Assembly (NCBI RefSeq): GCF_900103805.1
Contig: NZ_FNIB01000012.1
Coordinates: 1 to 64,000, forward strand
Direction of reading: 5' to 3'
From: Cryobacterium flavum
Lineage (GTDB): Bacteria > Actinomycetota > Actinomycetes > Actinomycetales > Microbacteriaceae
Length of the DNA stretch: 64,000 bases
Within the stretch, counting starts at the first letter, position 1. The number at the start of each line of letters is the position of its first letter. Positions 27,818 to 36,963 of the stretch are shown piece after piece. Both the position numbers and the translations under genes were made by a program. Under the pieces are notes generated by a model. The model was not told the DNA's origin and did not search any database. It was given only the letters and a program-made list of their open reading frames with translations.

Positions 27818-28956
27818 CACCAATCCTCATTCCGAACCGTGAATGTTTCGACGTACGACGGCTTGGCGACGGCTTTGACGCCCTCTTCCGCAAAGGATGC
27901 TCCGAATTCGTTAAGGGCCCACGCGCCGCCGAGTGTCCACATTTTTCCGGGTTGGGCGGCAGCGATGACCTTTTCGGAGACGAGGCCGGACTTCAACTCG
28001 AGGCGGGACACTGCGTCCCACTCTGCGAGAGCGCGGGGCACCGAACGTGATTCGACTACGGGAGGGGCGAGCAGTCGCGGCGCAGTGCTCGCTGCGATCT
28101 GATCAATCTCGGCTTTCGCAACAGCCTTGGTGTACCCGGAGATCCCCTGGCCGGCCTTGCTCTTCATGAGCGCGTTGGCCGCGGCGTCTGCGGTGGCACT
28201 GTGCACGGCCGTCACCTGCCGGCTGATCAGCCTTCCGGCGATCTTGCCCATCCCGAGCGGGAGAATCGCAAAAACGACCTCGATGATGCCCTCGGTGAGT
28301 GATTTGTGCCCGGTGGCGGTCTGAGCGGCAGCATTCACAATGGTGGCCGTCGTAACGGCGATGACCACGCCGGCGATCACCCACCCGGCGATGGGGATGG
28401 CGAGCGCGACGAGGACTAAGGCAGCGGCGAGGATCCCCGCCGCAAGAATCAAGTTGTCGATCAATGCGGCGTGCTGGTCGAAGACCTGGTCGACGTTGTC
28501 CCAGAATGTGTCATTGAGGTCGCCGGAGTTCTCGACGTCAGAGATGGCCTCGGCGGCGACGGTCGCGGCGACATCGCGCTGGTCGATGGCAGTCTGCAGC
28601 AGCGCGACGGCGGCATCGAGCAGGCCGGCCGCGTCGGCGCAGTCAGTCTCAGCGTCGTCGTGCTGTTTTTCGTAGTCGCGGCGGTCTTCCGCGCTAAGGC
28701 TGGGATCAAAGAGTTGATACTGATATTTGGTCTGGGCGGCATAGGCATCCGCTTTGGCCTGACCGGCCGTGTTCGCATTGCTCAGCGCCTGCACCGACGT
28801 TGCCTGCGCTTCGCTGAGTGGGGTCACATAGTTGATCAGCGCCAGGCCGACACCCTCATAGCGCTCCTGGGCGCGCTCAATGCGCTCAGCCACGGCGTCA
28901 GCCTGCTCAGCGAGAGCCGACACAGCCTCGCTGACCATACCCTCGCAGCCAGACAA
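27817..28956 (-). CDS. Helical protein with two membrane helices; C-terminal part of a frameshifted WXG-like protein
   Basis: A 379-codon frame. The first 130 residues are coiled-coil helices (VSEAVSALAEQADAVAERIE), followed by two adjacent hydrophobic segments (IAAALVLVALAIP type) and a 150-aa C-terminal domain of unknown function. It opens with TTG at 28956 or ATG at 28938 and has no good ribosome site. Its opening helix is what would be expected after the NWD turn encoded at the end of the 28907-29149 frame. The two frames overlap by 50 nt and become one WXG-type protein if one C is removed near 28970. Likely a type VII-type secreted or membrane-inserting protein. Confidence 0.7.
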   Translation of the reverse strand: MSGCEGMVSEAVSALAEQADAVAERIERAQERYEGVGLALINYVTPLSEAQATSVQALSNANTAGQAKADAYAAQTKYQYQLFDPSLSAEDRRDYEKQHDDAETDCADAAGLLDAAVALLQTAIDQRDVAATVAAEAISDVENSGDLNDTFWDNVDQVFDQHAALIDNLILAAGILAAALVLVALAIPIAGWVIAGVVIAVTTATIVNAAAQTATGHKSLTEGIIEVVFAILPLGMGKIAGRLISRQVTAVHSATADAAANALMKSKAGQGISGYTKAVAKAEIDQIAASTAPRLLAPPVVESRSVPRALAEWDAVSRLELKSGLVSEKVIAAAQPGKMWTLGGAWALNEFGASFAEEGVKAVAKPSYVETFTVRNEDW

Positions 28957-29149
28957 TGCACGCAGGTTCGCTGCGGCGGTGATCCCAGTTGCTGGCGAAC
29001 GCGGTCACGCGGTCGGCGAGACCGGCGTGACCCACGGCATCCGCTAAATTCTGACTCGTCGTCTTCGCTGTATCAAACTCGGTTCGAATCAGCGAGACGT
29101 CACTCGCCATGTCTCGGAGCAGGGTTGTATCAACCAGCAAATCAGACAT
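28907..29149 (-). pseudogene. WXG-like N-terminal helix, separated from its continuation by a frameshift
   Basis: This 80-aa frame begins SDLLVDTTLLRDMASDV and runs through a long helix to FASNWDHRRSE, the helix-turn typical of WXG100-like secretion targets. After that it turns into Cys/Gly/Arg-rich residues and stops. The expected second helix is present in the overlapping frame (EAVSALAEQADAVAERIE). Reading GAACTG instead of GAACCTG joins the two smoothly as SELRALSGCEGMVSEA. It may be a true mutation, a base-calling error or programmed frameshifting. ATG at 29149 follows the WXG100 gene by 33 nt. Confidence 0.7.
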
Positions 29150-29182
29150 AGTTCTCTTCCAACCCTGTGGTACGACGGATAC

Positions 29183-29479
29183 TTAGCCGCGGATGGCGTT
29201 GCCGAGCTCGGTGTCCGCGTTGCTGAGTGCGTCGGCAGCAGCGGAGAGGAACTGGCTCATGCCATCAAGGCCGTTGACCGCGAGGGTCGTGCCCTGGGTG
29301 AAAGCGTCATAGGCGGTCTGGAAGGCGCCGGATGCGGAGTCGGTCACGAAGCCGGAGCCGACCAGGTTGTTCACGAGCGTCTGCAGCTCGCCGAGCTTGG
29401 TGATGACGTCGTCCTTGCCCGAGGTCAGCCGACCAGCGGCATCCGTCATGTCGGAATAGGTCACGTTGAGATTGGCCAT
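29183..29479 (-). CDS. WXG100-family protein
   Basis: A 98-aa helical hairpin protein of ESAT-6 type. The ATG at 29479 has GGGGGAC upstream and gives the usual length of about 100 residues; a longer frame exists only by chance. Helix 1 runs to LVNNLV, then GSGFVT (41-46) takes the place of the WXG turn, then ASGAFQTAYDAF starts helix 2. The Trp is absent, which occurs in some members. It lies 105 nt downstream of the EccC-like ATPase gene, the standard position for its substrate, and is likely exported as a dimer. Confidence 0.9.
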   Translation of the reverse strand: MANLNVTYSDMTDAAGRLTSGKDDVITKLGELQTLVNNLVGSGFVTDSASGAFQTAYDAFTQGTTLAVNGLDGMSQFLSAAADALSNADTELGNAIRG

Positions 29480-29584
29480 GATGTCCCCCAGAAGATATGA
29501 GCCCGAACGGGCTGCGTGTGATCCTAACCTAGCTGCAATACCCCGTCGGGTCGAGTGGGGGGTGAACCCTCGGTCTAGTCCCAA

Positions 29585-32500
29585 CTACTCCACGAGCGGC
29601 AGCTGCACGCGTACAACCTTGCCGCCGGATACCATCATGCCGCGGCCGGGCGGAAATTCGGCGCGGTTCAGGCGCGGCAGCGGAGTCTTCAGCAGGATGT
29701 CGCCCTCGATGGTGTCGGGCTGCAGCAGCAGACCGCGCCTCGTGTTCTTCATCTCGGCGAACAGCGGCCAGGACGAGTTCCACGACGCGGTCTCACCGTC
29801 GGCGACCAGAAAATGGTCGCTGCGCTTGACCTGTTTGATGAGCTCGACCAACGCTGCATCGGCCGGGGTCTGCAGAAAATCGGCGAGGTTTTCAATGACG
29901 ATCACGATTCTGGGTGTGGCCAGGTCGGCGCTCACCGCCAGGGTGATTTCTTTGCCCAGGTCAACGGCCTCGGCGACGGTCGTCGCAGTCGCCACCCAGC
30001 CGGGCAGCCCGGCCAGCCCTGACCGTGCGTTGCCAATGTAGTACCGGGCGATCGTGGGGTCAAAGCGTTCGAAGGCGTGCATGAGTGCGCGCAAAGCGTT
30101 GCTGCGCCCGCTGGCTGGCGGCCCAGACAAGAGCAGAGTGCCGCGCGGCTCGAAACCCACCGGGGACAGCGTCTCGTCGCTGAGGCCCAGAGCGGGTCGG
30201 GTCTTGACTCGGTCAGGCAGTTCGCTCGCCGGAAAATCTCGCGACAGGCTTCCGATGGGCAGGGCGGCCTGAATGCCCTGCGCCCGCAAAGTGTCGGCCA
30301 GCACACGCACCGCTGCGGCCTGCTCTGCGGCGACGGCGGAACCGCCCCAGACCGCTATCTGCGTCTCCAGTCCGTCGAAAATGGCGCGGCCGGGCGCCGA
30401 TTTGGCGTTGAGGATGTCGCCGGGCACGTCGAGCAGGCTGTAACCGGTATCGTCAGCGAGCCGCAGCACCACGCGGCGCTGAACGCTGGAACGCACGGAA
30501 CTGGGCACCGTGCCGGAACGGTCGGCCGTGAACGCAACGTGGATGCCCAGCTGACGACCGTCGGAGAGGATGCTGCGAAAAACGTCGTACCAATTCGACC
30601 GGCCGCTGGCCACTTCCCAGTCTTCGCGAAACGCCCCAAACCCGTCGATGAGCAGCAGGATGCGCGGCTCGTTCGGGCGGTTCGCCAGTGTGCGGTATTC
30701 GGCAATGGTCGATGCGGTGGCCTCGGCAAAGCGGTTGCCACGCGATTCCAGCTCGGCTTTGAGTAGCCGGAACAGCCGAATGATGCGCTCGGTGTCGTCA
30801 CCACCGATGATGCTGCCCACGTGCGGTAGCGGTTCCAGCATGCGCAGGCTGCCAGCGGCAAAGTCGAGGCCGTACACCGCGACGGGCCCGCCGTCGCTCG
30901 TACTGCCGGCCGCGATCGCGAGGGTGCGCAACGCAACACTCTTGCCGGAGCCACCGGTGCCGTAGATGCCGATGTGCCCGTCGATGTCCGGCAGAAAACG
31001 CACCGGGCGTTGCTGCTGCTCGGTCGGTGCGTCGGCCAGGCCGAGCACGAGTGCAGCATCCGTTTGCTGAAGAATAGGGCCCAGATCGCAGAGCAGGGGC
31101 AGCTCGTCGAGCCACGGGCGCCGAGGCGGCGGGATCTGCGCCGCACCGGCGGCACCGACCAGTGCCGCAACGAGCTTCTGCTGGTCGGTCGGGCCGAGCT
31201 CACGCTCCTGCCCGGCGAGCGGGTCGCTCGGCGGTTCCCACGCGGTTTCTCCACCGAAACGCAACTCGGCAATGCCTATTTCGGCATTTTCGGGTTCACG
31301 CGACGTCCAACCGCCGGCATATCCGGATTGGAACTGCTGCAACCGCCCCGGCCCGGTCTTGGCGATGCCGCGGCCGGGCAGCCCCGGGTCGAAGTGGGCG
31401 GCATCCTTGACCCCGACGACGTCGTTGCTGTCGGATTCGTCGGCCATGCGCAACGCCACGCGCAGGTTGGTGTTCGCCCGCAGGTTGTCTTTGATGACGC
31501 CGGCGGGGCGCTGCGTGGCCATGATCAAGTGGATGCCGAGCGATCGACCGCGCTGCGCGATGTCCACGACGCCGTCCACAAATTCCGGCACCTCGCTCAC
31601 CAGGGCCGCGAATTCATCGATGACGAGAACGAGCGCCGGCGGGCTGTCGGAATCGCCGCGTTTCTCGAGTTCGATGAGATCCTTGGCTTTTTTGGAGTTG
31701 AGCAGGTGTTCCCGGTAGCGCAGTTCGGCCCGCAGGCTGGTGAGCGCCCGCCGAACCAGGTGCGGGCTCAGGTCGGTGACGAGCCCCACACAGTGCGGAA
31801 GCGACACACAGTCGGCGAACGCTGAGCCGCCCTTGTAGTCGACGAACAGAAAGGACACCCGGTCGGGGCTGTATTCGGCGGCCATGCCGAGCACCCAGGC
31901 CTGAAGGAACTCGCTCTTGCCAGCGCCGGTGGTGCCGCCGACCAGGGCGTGCGGGCCCTGCGTGCGCAGGTCGAGGTGCATCGCCTGCACCCCGGTGGAC
32001 CCGACAATGGCGCGCAGGGTTCCGGCGCGTTTGGAGCGCGGCACCGCACCGGGGGTACGATCGTGCATCGAAGCGTTCTGGCGCCACCGATCGATCACGA
32101 CGTCGTGTGCCTCGACCAGGTCGTGGCCGAGCAGCGTGACCATCGACACCGAGCGGGGCAGGTCGCTCGAGTCGGCGATCAGGGCGCCGGCATCGATGAC
32201 CGGGGCGAGGCGGCGGGCGAAGTGCAGGGCGGTAGGCGAATCGACCGACTCGACCGCGACATCCGTTATCGTCTCACCGAGTCGCACGAACGAGACGGTG
32301 CCGAGCCCGGTACTCTCGTCGATTTCGACAGCGGTCCGACAGGCGGCGGGCAGCGCGGCCACGGTGCGAGCGATCCAGACCGGGTAGACACCGGCATCCG
32401 CACCGTTCTCGGCGAGTTGAACGAGACGTGACCGGTCAACGGCGACGTCGTCGGAGATGACCACGATGATCGCCGGGATGGGCGATTTCGTGCCCTCGCC

Positions 32501-34105
32501 GGTGTTACTCGACCCGACTTCTTCGCCCCGCTCGAGGGCGGCACGCTCCTGCTCCATCGCGCCGCGCCGCGCAGACTTCGTGGACTTATTCCGCTGGGCG
32601 ATGACCTCTTCAAGGGCAGCGAGAACGGATGCGGCACTCGACGCGCTGTCGGCCAGGTGGCCGCCAGCCAGTGGACTCTGCGGCGACGAGGTGTGCGGCA
32701 GCCATTTGAGCCATTCCAGCTCGTTCGACCATTGCGGGGTAACGAGCGACGCGACGGCCAATTCTGCCGGCGAGTGCAGTGCGGTGAGCTGCACGAGCAG
32801 GGAGTTGACGGTGCCCACACAGGCGGGGGCGCTGCCGGCGATCCCCAGGGCGCCGGCATCGAACAGGTTGTCGATGAGCGGTACCTGATCGACCGTGGCG
32901 TGTTCGGTGATGACGGCGTCGAGACGCTCCTGAAACTCGGGCAGCAGCTCGCCGCGCAGGGAAGCGTCGATCGTGTTGCGTGAGCGCATCGTACCGAGGC
33001 CGAGCCGCACGTTGAGAAAGGACCAATGCTCCGGTCGGCGCGTCCACATGAGCGCGGCCCGCTCGAGCGACTGGGTGAGGGTCTCATTGGTCGAGGGCGA
33101 TTCTCCAAGCCGGGCCTGCTGTTCCAGCGTGCGCTCGGTCAGCAGTTGGGCGCTCAACGCGGCCAGACGGGTGTCGAACCGGCCGATCGATCGCTTCAGC
33201 AGCCGCTTGTCCTTGGAGCGATTCATGAAGAAGTTGCCGATGAGCATCATCGGGCTCATCAACACGAACAACAGGGCGGCCGGGCGGTCGAAGATGAGCC
33301 ACATGCTCACGCCCAGCAACACCGGTGCCACCATGGCGAGCCACGGGAACGGCTGGTCGTCTTTCTCGGTCGGAACCTCGGGCGCCGCGAACTCCTGCCC
33401 GGCATACCGACCTTCCACGCGCGGCGACCGGTTGAAATACACCGGACCGTCGCGGTGTTCGTCGCCGGTCGCGGCCACCGTCTCCACGACGGTGATGCGC
33501 AGCTGGGTGTCGCCGATCTGCACGATCTCACTCTGCTCGATGCGCAGCCGCGTCACCAGACCGCCGTCGATGACAACGCCGTTGGCCGAACCGAGATCAA
33601 TCAGGTCGATACCCGCAGCGACTTCGAGACGCACATGGCGTTTCGAGACGAGCTTGTCGCTGAGCACGACGTCGCAGTCGGCGCCGCGACCAATGATGGT
33701 CGTACCGCGCCCAAGAGCGATCTGGGCTCCGGCGTCGGGCCCGGTCAGCACGTGGATCACGGCCAGCGTCGGAGCGGCACCGTGCTCCTGGGACAGGTAG
33801 AACAAATCCGAGTCGGCCAGAGCAACGCTGGCGCCGGAACCGACCCAGTCCTCACCGATCAGGGCGTCGGGAGGCAGCAGCAGCCAGTCGGTGCCGCCGG
33901 GAGCGACGGTGCGCAGGGTGAGCGGCTGCGCGGTGGTTCCCGGTGTCAGCGGCGATCGCGGATCGACCCGAGCGATCGTGCCGGCCACGTCGGAAATGCT
34001 GGCCGCGGCATCCGTTGTGACGACGATGTCGTCATTCTGACCGTTGGACCGAGCCAACGTAACTTTCAACCGCACGTGCGCCCCCAGGATCGAGTTCAGG
34101 CGCAT
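29585..34105 (-). CDS. EccC-like FtsK/SpoIIIE ATPase with FHA domain
   Basis: A 1506-aa type VII-type motor. I chose ATG at 34105; a TTG two to three codons earlier is possible. Residues about 113-195 form an FHA domain (GRGADCDVVLSDKLVSKRH, SANGV). Two membrane helices follow near 250-290. Three ATPase domains then occur: Walker A GGTTGAGKS with Lys730 and Walker B VLVIDEFAAL; a second GTGGSGKS with Lys1055; and a third GPPASGRS with Arg1334 in place of Lys. An FHA domain on the motor resembles the EssC type of Firmicutes, whose N-terminal part is also FHA. It heads the leftward cluster and precedes a WXG100 gene. Probably the export motor for region 1 and region 2 substrates. Confidence 0.93.
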   Translation of the reverse strand: MRLNSILGAHVRLKVTLARSNGQNDDIVVTTDAAASISDVAGTIARVDPRSPLTPGTTAQPLTLRTVAPGGTDWLLLPPDALIGEDWVGSGASVALADSDLFYLSQEHGAAPTLAVIHVLTGPDAGAQIALGRGTTIIGRGADCDVVLSDKLVSKRHVRLEVAAGIDLIDLGSANGVVIDGGLVTRLRIEQSEIVQIGDTQLRITVVETVAATGDEHRDGPVYFNRSPRVEGRYAGQEFAAPEVPTEKDDQPFPWLAMVAPVLLGVSMWLIFDRPAALLFVLMSPMMLIGNFFMNRSKDKRLLKRSIGRFDTRLAALSAQLLTERTLEQQARLGESPSTNETLTQSLERAALMWTRRPEHWSFLNVRLGLGTMRSRNTIDASLRGELLPEFQERLDAVITEHATVDQVPLIDNLFDAGALGIAGSAPACVGTVNSLLVQLTALHSPAELAVASLVTPQWSNELEWLKWLPHTSSPQSPLAGGHLADSASSAASVLAALEEVIAQRNKSTKSARRGAMEQERAALERGEEVGSSNTGEGTKSPIPAIIVVISDDVAVDRSRLVQLAENGADAGVYPVWIARTVAALPAACRTAVEIDESTGLGTVSFVRLGETITDVAVESVDSPTALHFARRLAPVIDAGALIADSSDLPRSVSMVTLLGHDLVEAHDVVIDRWRQNASMHDRTPGAVPRSKRAGTLRAIVGSTGVQAMHLDLRTQGPHALVGGTTGAGKSEFLQAWVLGMAAEYSPDRVSFLFVDYKGGSAFADCVSLPHCVGLVTDLSPHLVRRALTSLRAELRYREHLLNSKKAKDLIELEKRGDSDSPPALVLVIDEFAALVSEVPEFVDGVVDIAQRGRSLGIHLIMATQRPAGVIKDNLRANTNLRVALRMADESDSNDVVGVKDAAHFDPGLPGRGIAKTGPGRLQQFQSGYAGGWTSREPENAEIGIAELRFGGETAWEPPSDPLAGQERELGPTDQQKLVAALVGAAGAAQIPPPRRPWLDELPLLCDLGPILQQTDAALVLGLADAPTEQQQRPVRFLPDIDGHIGIYGTGGSGKSVALRTLAIAAGSTSDGGPVAVYGLDFAAGSLRMLEPLPHVGSIIGGDDTERIIRLFRLLKAELESRGNRFAEATASTIAEYRTLANRPNEPRILLLIDGFGAFREDWEVASGRSNWYDVFRSILSDGRQLGIHVAFTADRSGTVPSSVRSSVQRRVVLRLADDTGYSLLDVPGDILNAKSAPGRAIFDGLETQIAVWGGSAVAAEQAAAVRVLADTLRAQGIQAALPIGSLSRDFPASELPDRVKTRPALGLSDETLSPVGFEPRGTLLLSGPPASGRSNALRALMHAFERFDPTIARYYIGNARSGLAGLPGWVATATTVAEAVDLGKEITLAVSADLATPRIVIVIENLADFLQTPADAALVELIKQVKRSDHFLVADGETASWNSSWPLFAEMKNTRRGLLLQPDTIEGDILLKTPLPRLNRAEFPPGRGMMVSGGKVVRVQLPLVE

Positions 34106-34310
34106 CGGCGACAAACCCGTTCCTCGAGCGTACCCCGCGTGACAGACCTCTACGGTGGGAACGCCAAGCGGAAGGCGATCCAGCAATCGGGTCTGCCTGC
34201 ACGGCAAGGCGTCAGCAAATCCCCGGCCACCGAGGTCAGCGCCTTCCGCCGCTAAGCTCGAACCAGTACGGTTCAACAAGGGGCATGTCGAATCTGGCCG
34301 GGGGATGCTG

Positions 34311-34589
34311 ATGGCGGCTTTACGCGTGACTGATTCGGTGCTCGACGATCTGTCGTCGACGTTGTCGGGGGCGGCCGGGCAGTTGAGCTTTTCAGACTGG
34401 ACTTTTCGGTGGCCACAGGGCGGATTGCAGAGCGACGCTGTCGCAGCCGCGTTGCGCGATGGCACAGCGCAACAGGTTGAGCGCGCCGAACTCGCCGCGC
34501 TCACGCTGACCGAGTTGAGCGCGTTTCCGGCAACCGTGGCCGAGACGTTTCGGGCCACCGACAGCGCCCTCGGCCGAAAGTTGAACTGA
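34311..34589 (+). CDS. Small WXG100-like partner protein
   Basis: A 92-aa protein from ATG at 34311, with GGGGA five bases upstream; an ATG six bases earlier is also possible. It has two helices around a Trp-containing segment (SFSDWTFRWPQGG), and a Thr/Ala-rich C-terminal helix. It sits 2 nt before the hydrolase gene and diverges from the ATPase gene with about 205 nt between. Small helical proteins in this position commonly pair with the N-terminal domain of a secreted effector and deliver it to the motor. That role is inferred from size and location. Confidence 0.75.
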   Translation: MAALRVTDSVLDDLSSTLSGAAGQLSFSDWTFRWPQGGLQSDAVAAALRDGTAQQVERAELAALTLTELSAFPATVAETFRATDSALGRKLN

Positions 34590-34591
34590 CC

Positions 34592-36343
34592 GTGTGGACC
34601 GTCGCGAATCCGGGGCTGGGCGAGCCGGACAGTATCCTGTCCGAGTCCAGAATTCGCTCCGCCAAGGCCGCGAATCTGCGCACGTTGCAGACGACGCTGA
34701 CCAGCGCGCATTCCTGCGCCGAAACGACCGGGTGGACCGCGCTCTCGCGTGACGCTTTTGTTGACCGGCTCGTGGCGCTGGTACCGGAGATCGACCTGCT
34801 GATTCGAGGGTTGGACGCCCAGGCCGCCGCGCTCCAAACGTATTCCGTCACGGTCGATGAGATTCAGGGCGAGCAGCGTCTGCTGGAAGCGCGGCGGATT
34901 ACCGCCGACACTGATCTCTACGACCTGCAATTCGGCAAGACCGACTTCGCCCAGCCGGGTGACACCTTCATCTTCATGCCCACCACAGTTCTCCAGACTC
35001 GCCGGGAGGAAGCGTTCGAGGTCGCCTACGCGGCGATCGCCGCCATCGATGTGGTGTGGGACGAGTTGGCGACCAGGCGCCGCACCGCCGATGACGTCTG
35101 CGTGCGCGATCTGGAGTCGGATCAGGTGCTCGGTGCGACCGCCTGGTTTGGCTCGTCTGGGGCAGCAGGGTCGTCGGTCGACGATCTGATCGTCCGCATG
35201 AATACGCTGTCGGAAGCCGATCTGGCCGTTCTGATCGCCACCAATCCCGACCTGATGAAGCGGATGCTGACCGCCACCCCCGAAACCGTCGCCGAGCGGT
35301 GGCAGCAGCTGGGCGAACCCGCTCAGCTCGCCCTCATCGCCGGGGCCCCGGCCCTGCTCGGATCGTTGAACGGACTACCAGCCCTCGCCCGCGTCGCCGC
35401 CAACCGCCTCAACGCCAGCACCAGAATCACCGAAATCGACGCCGAATCCGCCAAGCTCGGGTCCTCGCTGGAGTCTGTCGAAGGGTATTTCGAAGCCGTG
35501 GCGCTCCTGAAGGAGCTTGCGTTGGAGCGCGACTACTTGCAAGCCGCTGCGGACGGCGATATCCAGCTGTATCTGTACGACCGTGATGCGTCGCGTATCG
35601 TGGAAATGCTGGGGACGCCGTCGGACGAGACACGCCACCGCATCACCTATGTCCCCGGCACCATGAGCAAGATGGGCATGTTCTATGACGGTTCGGTTCA
35701 ACGACTGTCTCAATGGTTCGTCGTTAGTCATCCTGACACCGTGGCATTCGTCTATAAGGACGGGCTATTTCCGGGAGACACGGATGGTCCTCTCGGCGAG
35801 AAAGTTGGCTATTTCGGAGAGTCGGCGTTAAGGACACCGGTGGGGGTAGCGGACGCGAATTCCGCAGCCTTCGCAGACAAGACGGGTAAGACCCTCGCCG
35901 CCTTCGAAACGGGTCTGGCGTTAGATCCCTGGCTCACTGATACCGCGTCGATAGCTATCGGCCACAGCTGGGGGCTCGCTAACATCACCTCGGCGGAGGT
36001 CGCCGGAGCCCACTACGATTCGGTCGTCTCGTTGTCCGGAGCGTGGATGCCAGAAGAGTGGGAGCCCCATCCCGACACTAACTACGCCGACTTCTCCTAT
36101 GAAGATATTTTGCAATCCGCGCAAGGCCTTGGCGTCGTCGGAGACGGGAACAACCCGCGCTCCAACGGCGCCTTCGATGCCGGGCCGTTCTACCAAGGCC
36201 CGAAGCCCTTCATCTCAATGGATAGGGAAGGGGCGTTGATATTGAACCCGAGCGTACCGTTGGACAATCACAACCTCGTCGCCACCGACGATTTGAATAA
36301 TCAAGAGGTTCTTGTGGACCTACAGGAGCTGATTTACGGATGA
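34592..36343 (+). CDS. Candidate secreted effector: WXG-like N-terminus plus alpha/beta hydrolase (DUF1023-like)
   Basis: A 583-aa protein starting with GTG at 34592. The N-terminal 110 residues are helical with TTGWTALSRDAFVDRL, matching the secretion-signal domains of actinobacterial type VII substrates. A helical middle (about 200-340) follows, then an alpha/beta hydrolase domain with nucleophile elbow GHSWG (Ser459) and a late His in DNHNL, the layout of DUF1023. It has no signal peptide. The stop overlaps the next gene start (ATGA). A second, decayed copy of its C-terminal tail lies at 36850-36963. It is probably a lipase/esterase-type effector, but substrate and toxicity are unknown. 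Confidence 0.82.
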   Translation: MWTVANPGLGEPDSILSESRIRSAKAANLRTLQTTLTSAHSCAETTGWTALSRDAFVDRLVALVPEIDLLIRGLDAQAAALQTYSVTVDEIQGEQRLLEARRITADTDLYDLQFGKTDFAQPGDTFIFMPTTVLQTRREEAFEVAYAAIAAIDVVWDELATRRRTADDVCVRDLESDQVLGATAWFGSSGAAGSSVDDLIVRMNTLSEADLAVLIATNPDLMKRMLTATPETVAERWQQLGEPAQLALIAGAPALLGSLNGLPALARVAANRLNASTRITEIDAESAKLGSSLESVEGYFEAVALLKELALERDYLQAAADGDIQLYLYDRDASRIVEMLGTPSDETRHRITYVPGTMSKMGMFYDGSVQRLSQWFVVSHPDTVAFVYKDGLFPGDTDGPLGEKVGYFGESALRTPVGVADANSAAFADKTGKTLAAFETGLALDPWLTDTASIAIGHSWGLANITSAEVAGAHYDSVVSLSGAWMPEEWEPHPDTNYADFSYEDILQSAQGLGVVGDGNNPRSNGAFDAGPFYQGPKPFISMDREGALILNPSVPLDNHNLVATDDLNNQEVLVDLQELIYG

Positions 36344-36843
36344 ATCGCCAGGGAAAGACGACGGCAATTACTGGATTGCTCATTCTTATAGCCGTGCTGA
36401 CTTCATGTGCGCCGACAAATCAGGGAAGCGAGACGACCATGGATCTCCAGACAGCGAAGGGCATCGCGATGGCATTAGAGGACGAGACCGCTGCACTCGT
36501 TCCTTCCGAGAATGTGGGCGACCAGTCTCAGTTGCAGATGACCTATTTGTTGGGCTGCGCGAATGACACGTTGGCTTGGCCTGGTCGAACGACTGTCACT
36601 CTGGTCGGTGATGTCGATGCGGAGGCGATGATCGATGTTATTGCCTCCGCGTGGGAGCAGAAGGACGGAGTGGTCGTGGAGCGACGCAAGACCAGGCAGG
36701 GCGCACCGAGGGTAGACATGACGGGCGTTCAGGGAGACTTTTATAGTGCGTCGATTTGGGCTCCTGGCACCGAACTTCAAATCACCTCCTTCTCGCCGTG
36801 TTTCGAGCTGGAGGGCGGCACGAAGCCTGGCATGAAGTATTGA
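36340..36843 (+). CDS. Lipoprotein, candidate immunity protein
   Basis: A 167-aa protein with a signal peptide (basic start, hydrophobic core) ending in a lipobox LTSC, so it should be lipid-anchored outside the membrane. The mature part has MDLQTAKGIAMALEDE and ends SFSPCFELEGGTKPGMKY. Its ATG overlaps the hydrolase stop by 4 nt. A close paralog follows at 36960-37463 and the start of a third copy at about 37470-37591. Being anchored on the outer membrane face and duplicated behind an effector fits an immunity role, by analogy with other polymorphic secretion loci. Confidence 0.85.
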   Translation: MNRQGKTTAITGLLILIAVLTSCAPTNQGSETTMDLQTAKGIAMALEDETAALVPSENVGDQSQLQMTYLLGCANDTLAWPGRTTVTLVGDVDAEAMIDVIASAWEQKDGVVVERRKTRQGAPRVDMTGVQGDFYSASIWAPGTELQITSFSPCFELEGGTKPGMKY

Positions 36844-36849
36844 TTGAGT

Positions 36850-36963
36850 CGTCCGGGTCCTCCATGAGGCAGGGCTTTCCGATTGACAGCAACAACCTAG
36901 GCCTCTCCGGATGTGAACAATCGACTGGTCCTTGTAGATCTTGAGGAGCTGATTTACGGATGA
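36850..36963 (+). pseudogene. Remnant of a second hydrolase C-terminus
   Basis: The stretch before the second lipoprotein gene encodes FPIDSNNLGLS and then, in another frame, LVLVDLEELIYG followed by TGA. These match the hydrolase end VPLDNHNL and EVLVDLQELIYG at 36260-36343, including the ATGA overlap with the following lipoprotein start. So a unit of hydrolase tail plus lipoprotein gene has been duplicated, and the effector part has decayed. Confidence 0.8.

Noticed and set aside
34106-34930. N-terminal extension of the ATPase frame
   Set aside because: It would run antisense through the small WXG-like gene and the start of the hydrolase; the protein with the ATG at 34105 already begins with a plausible domain.
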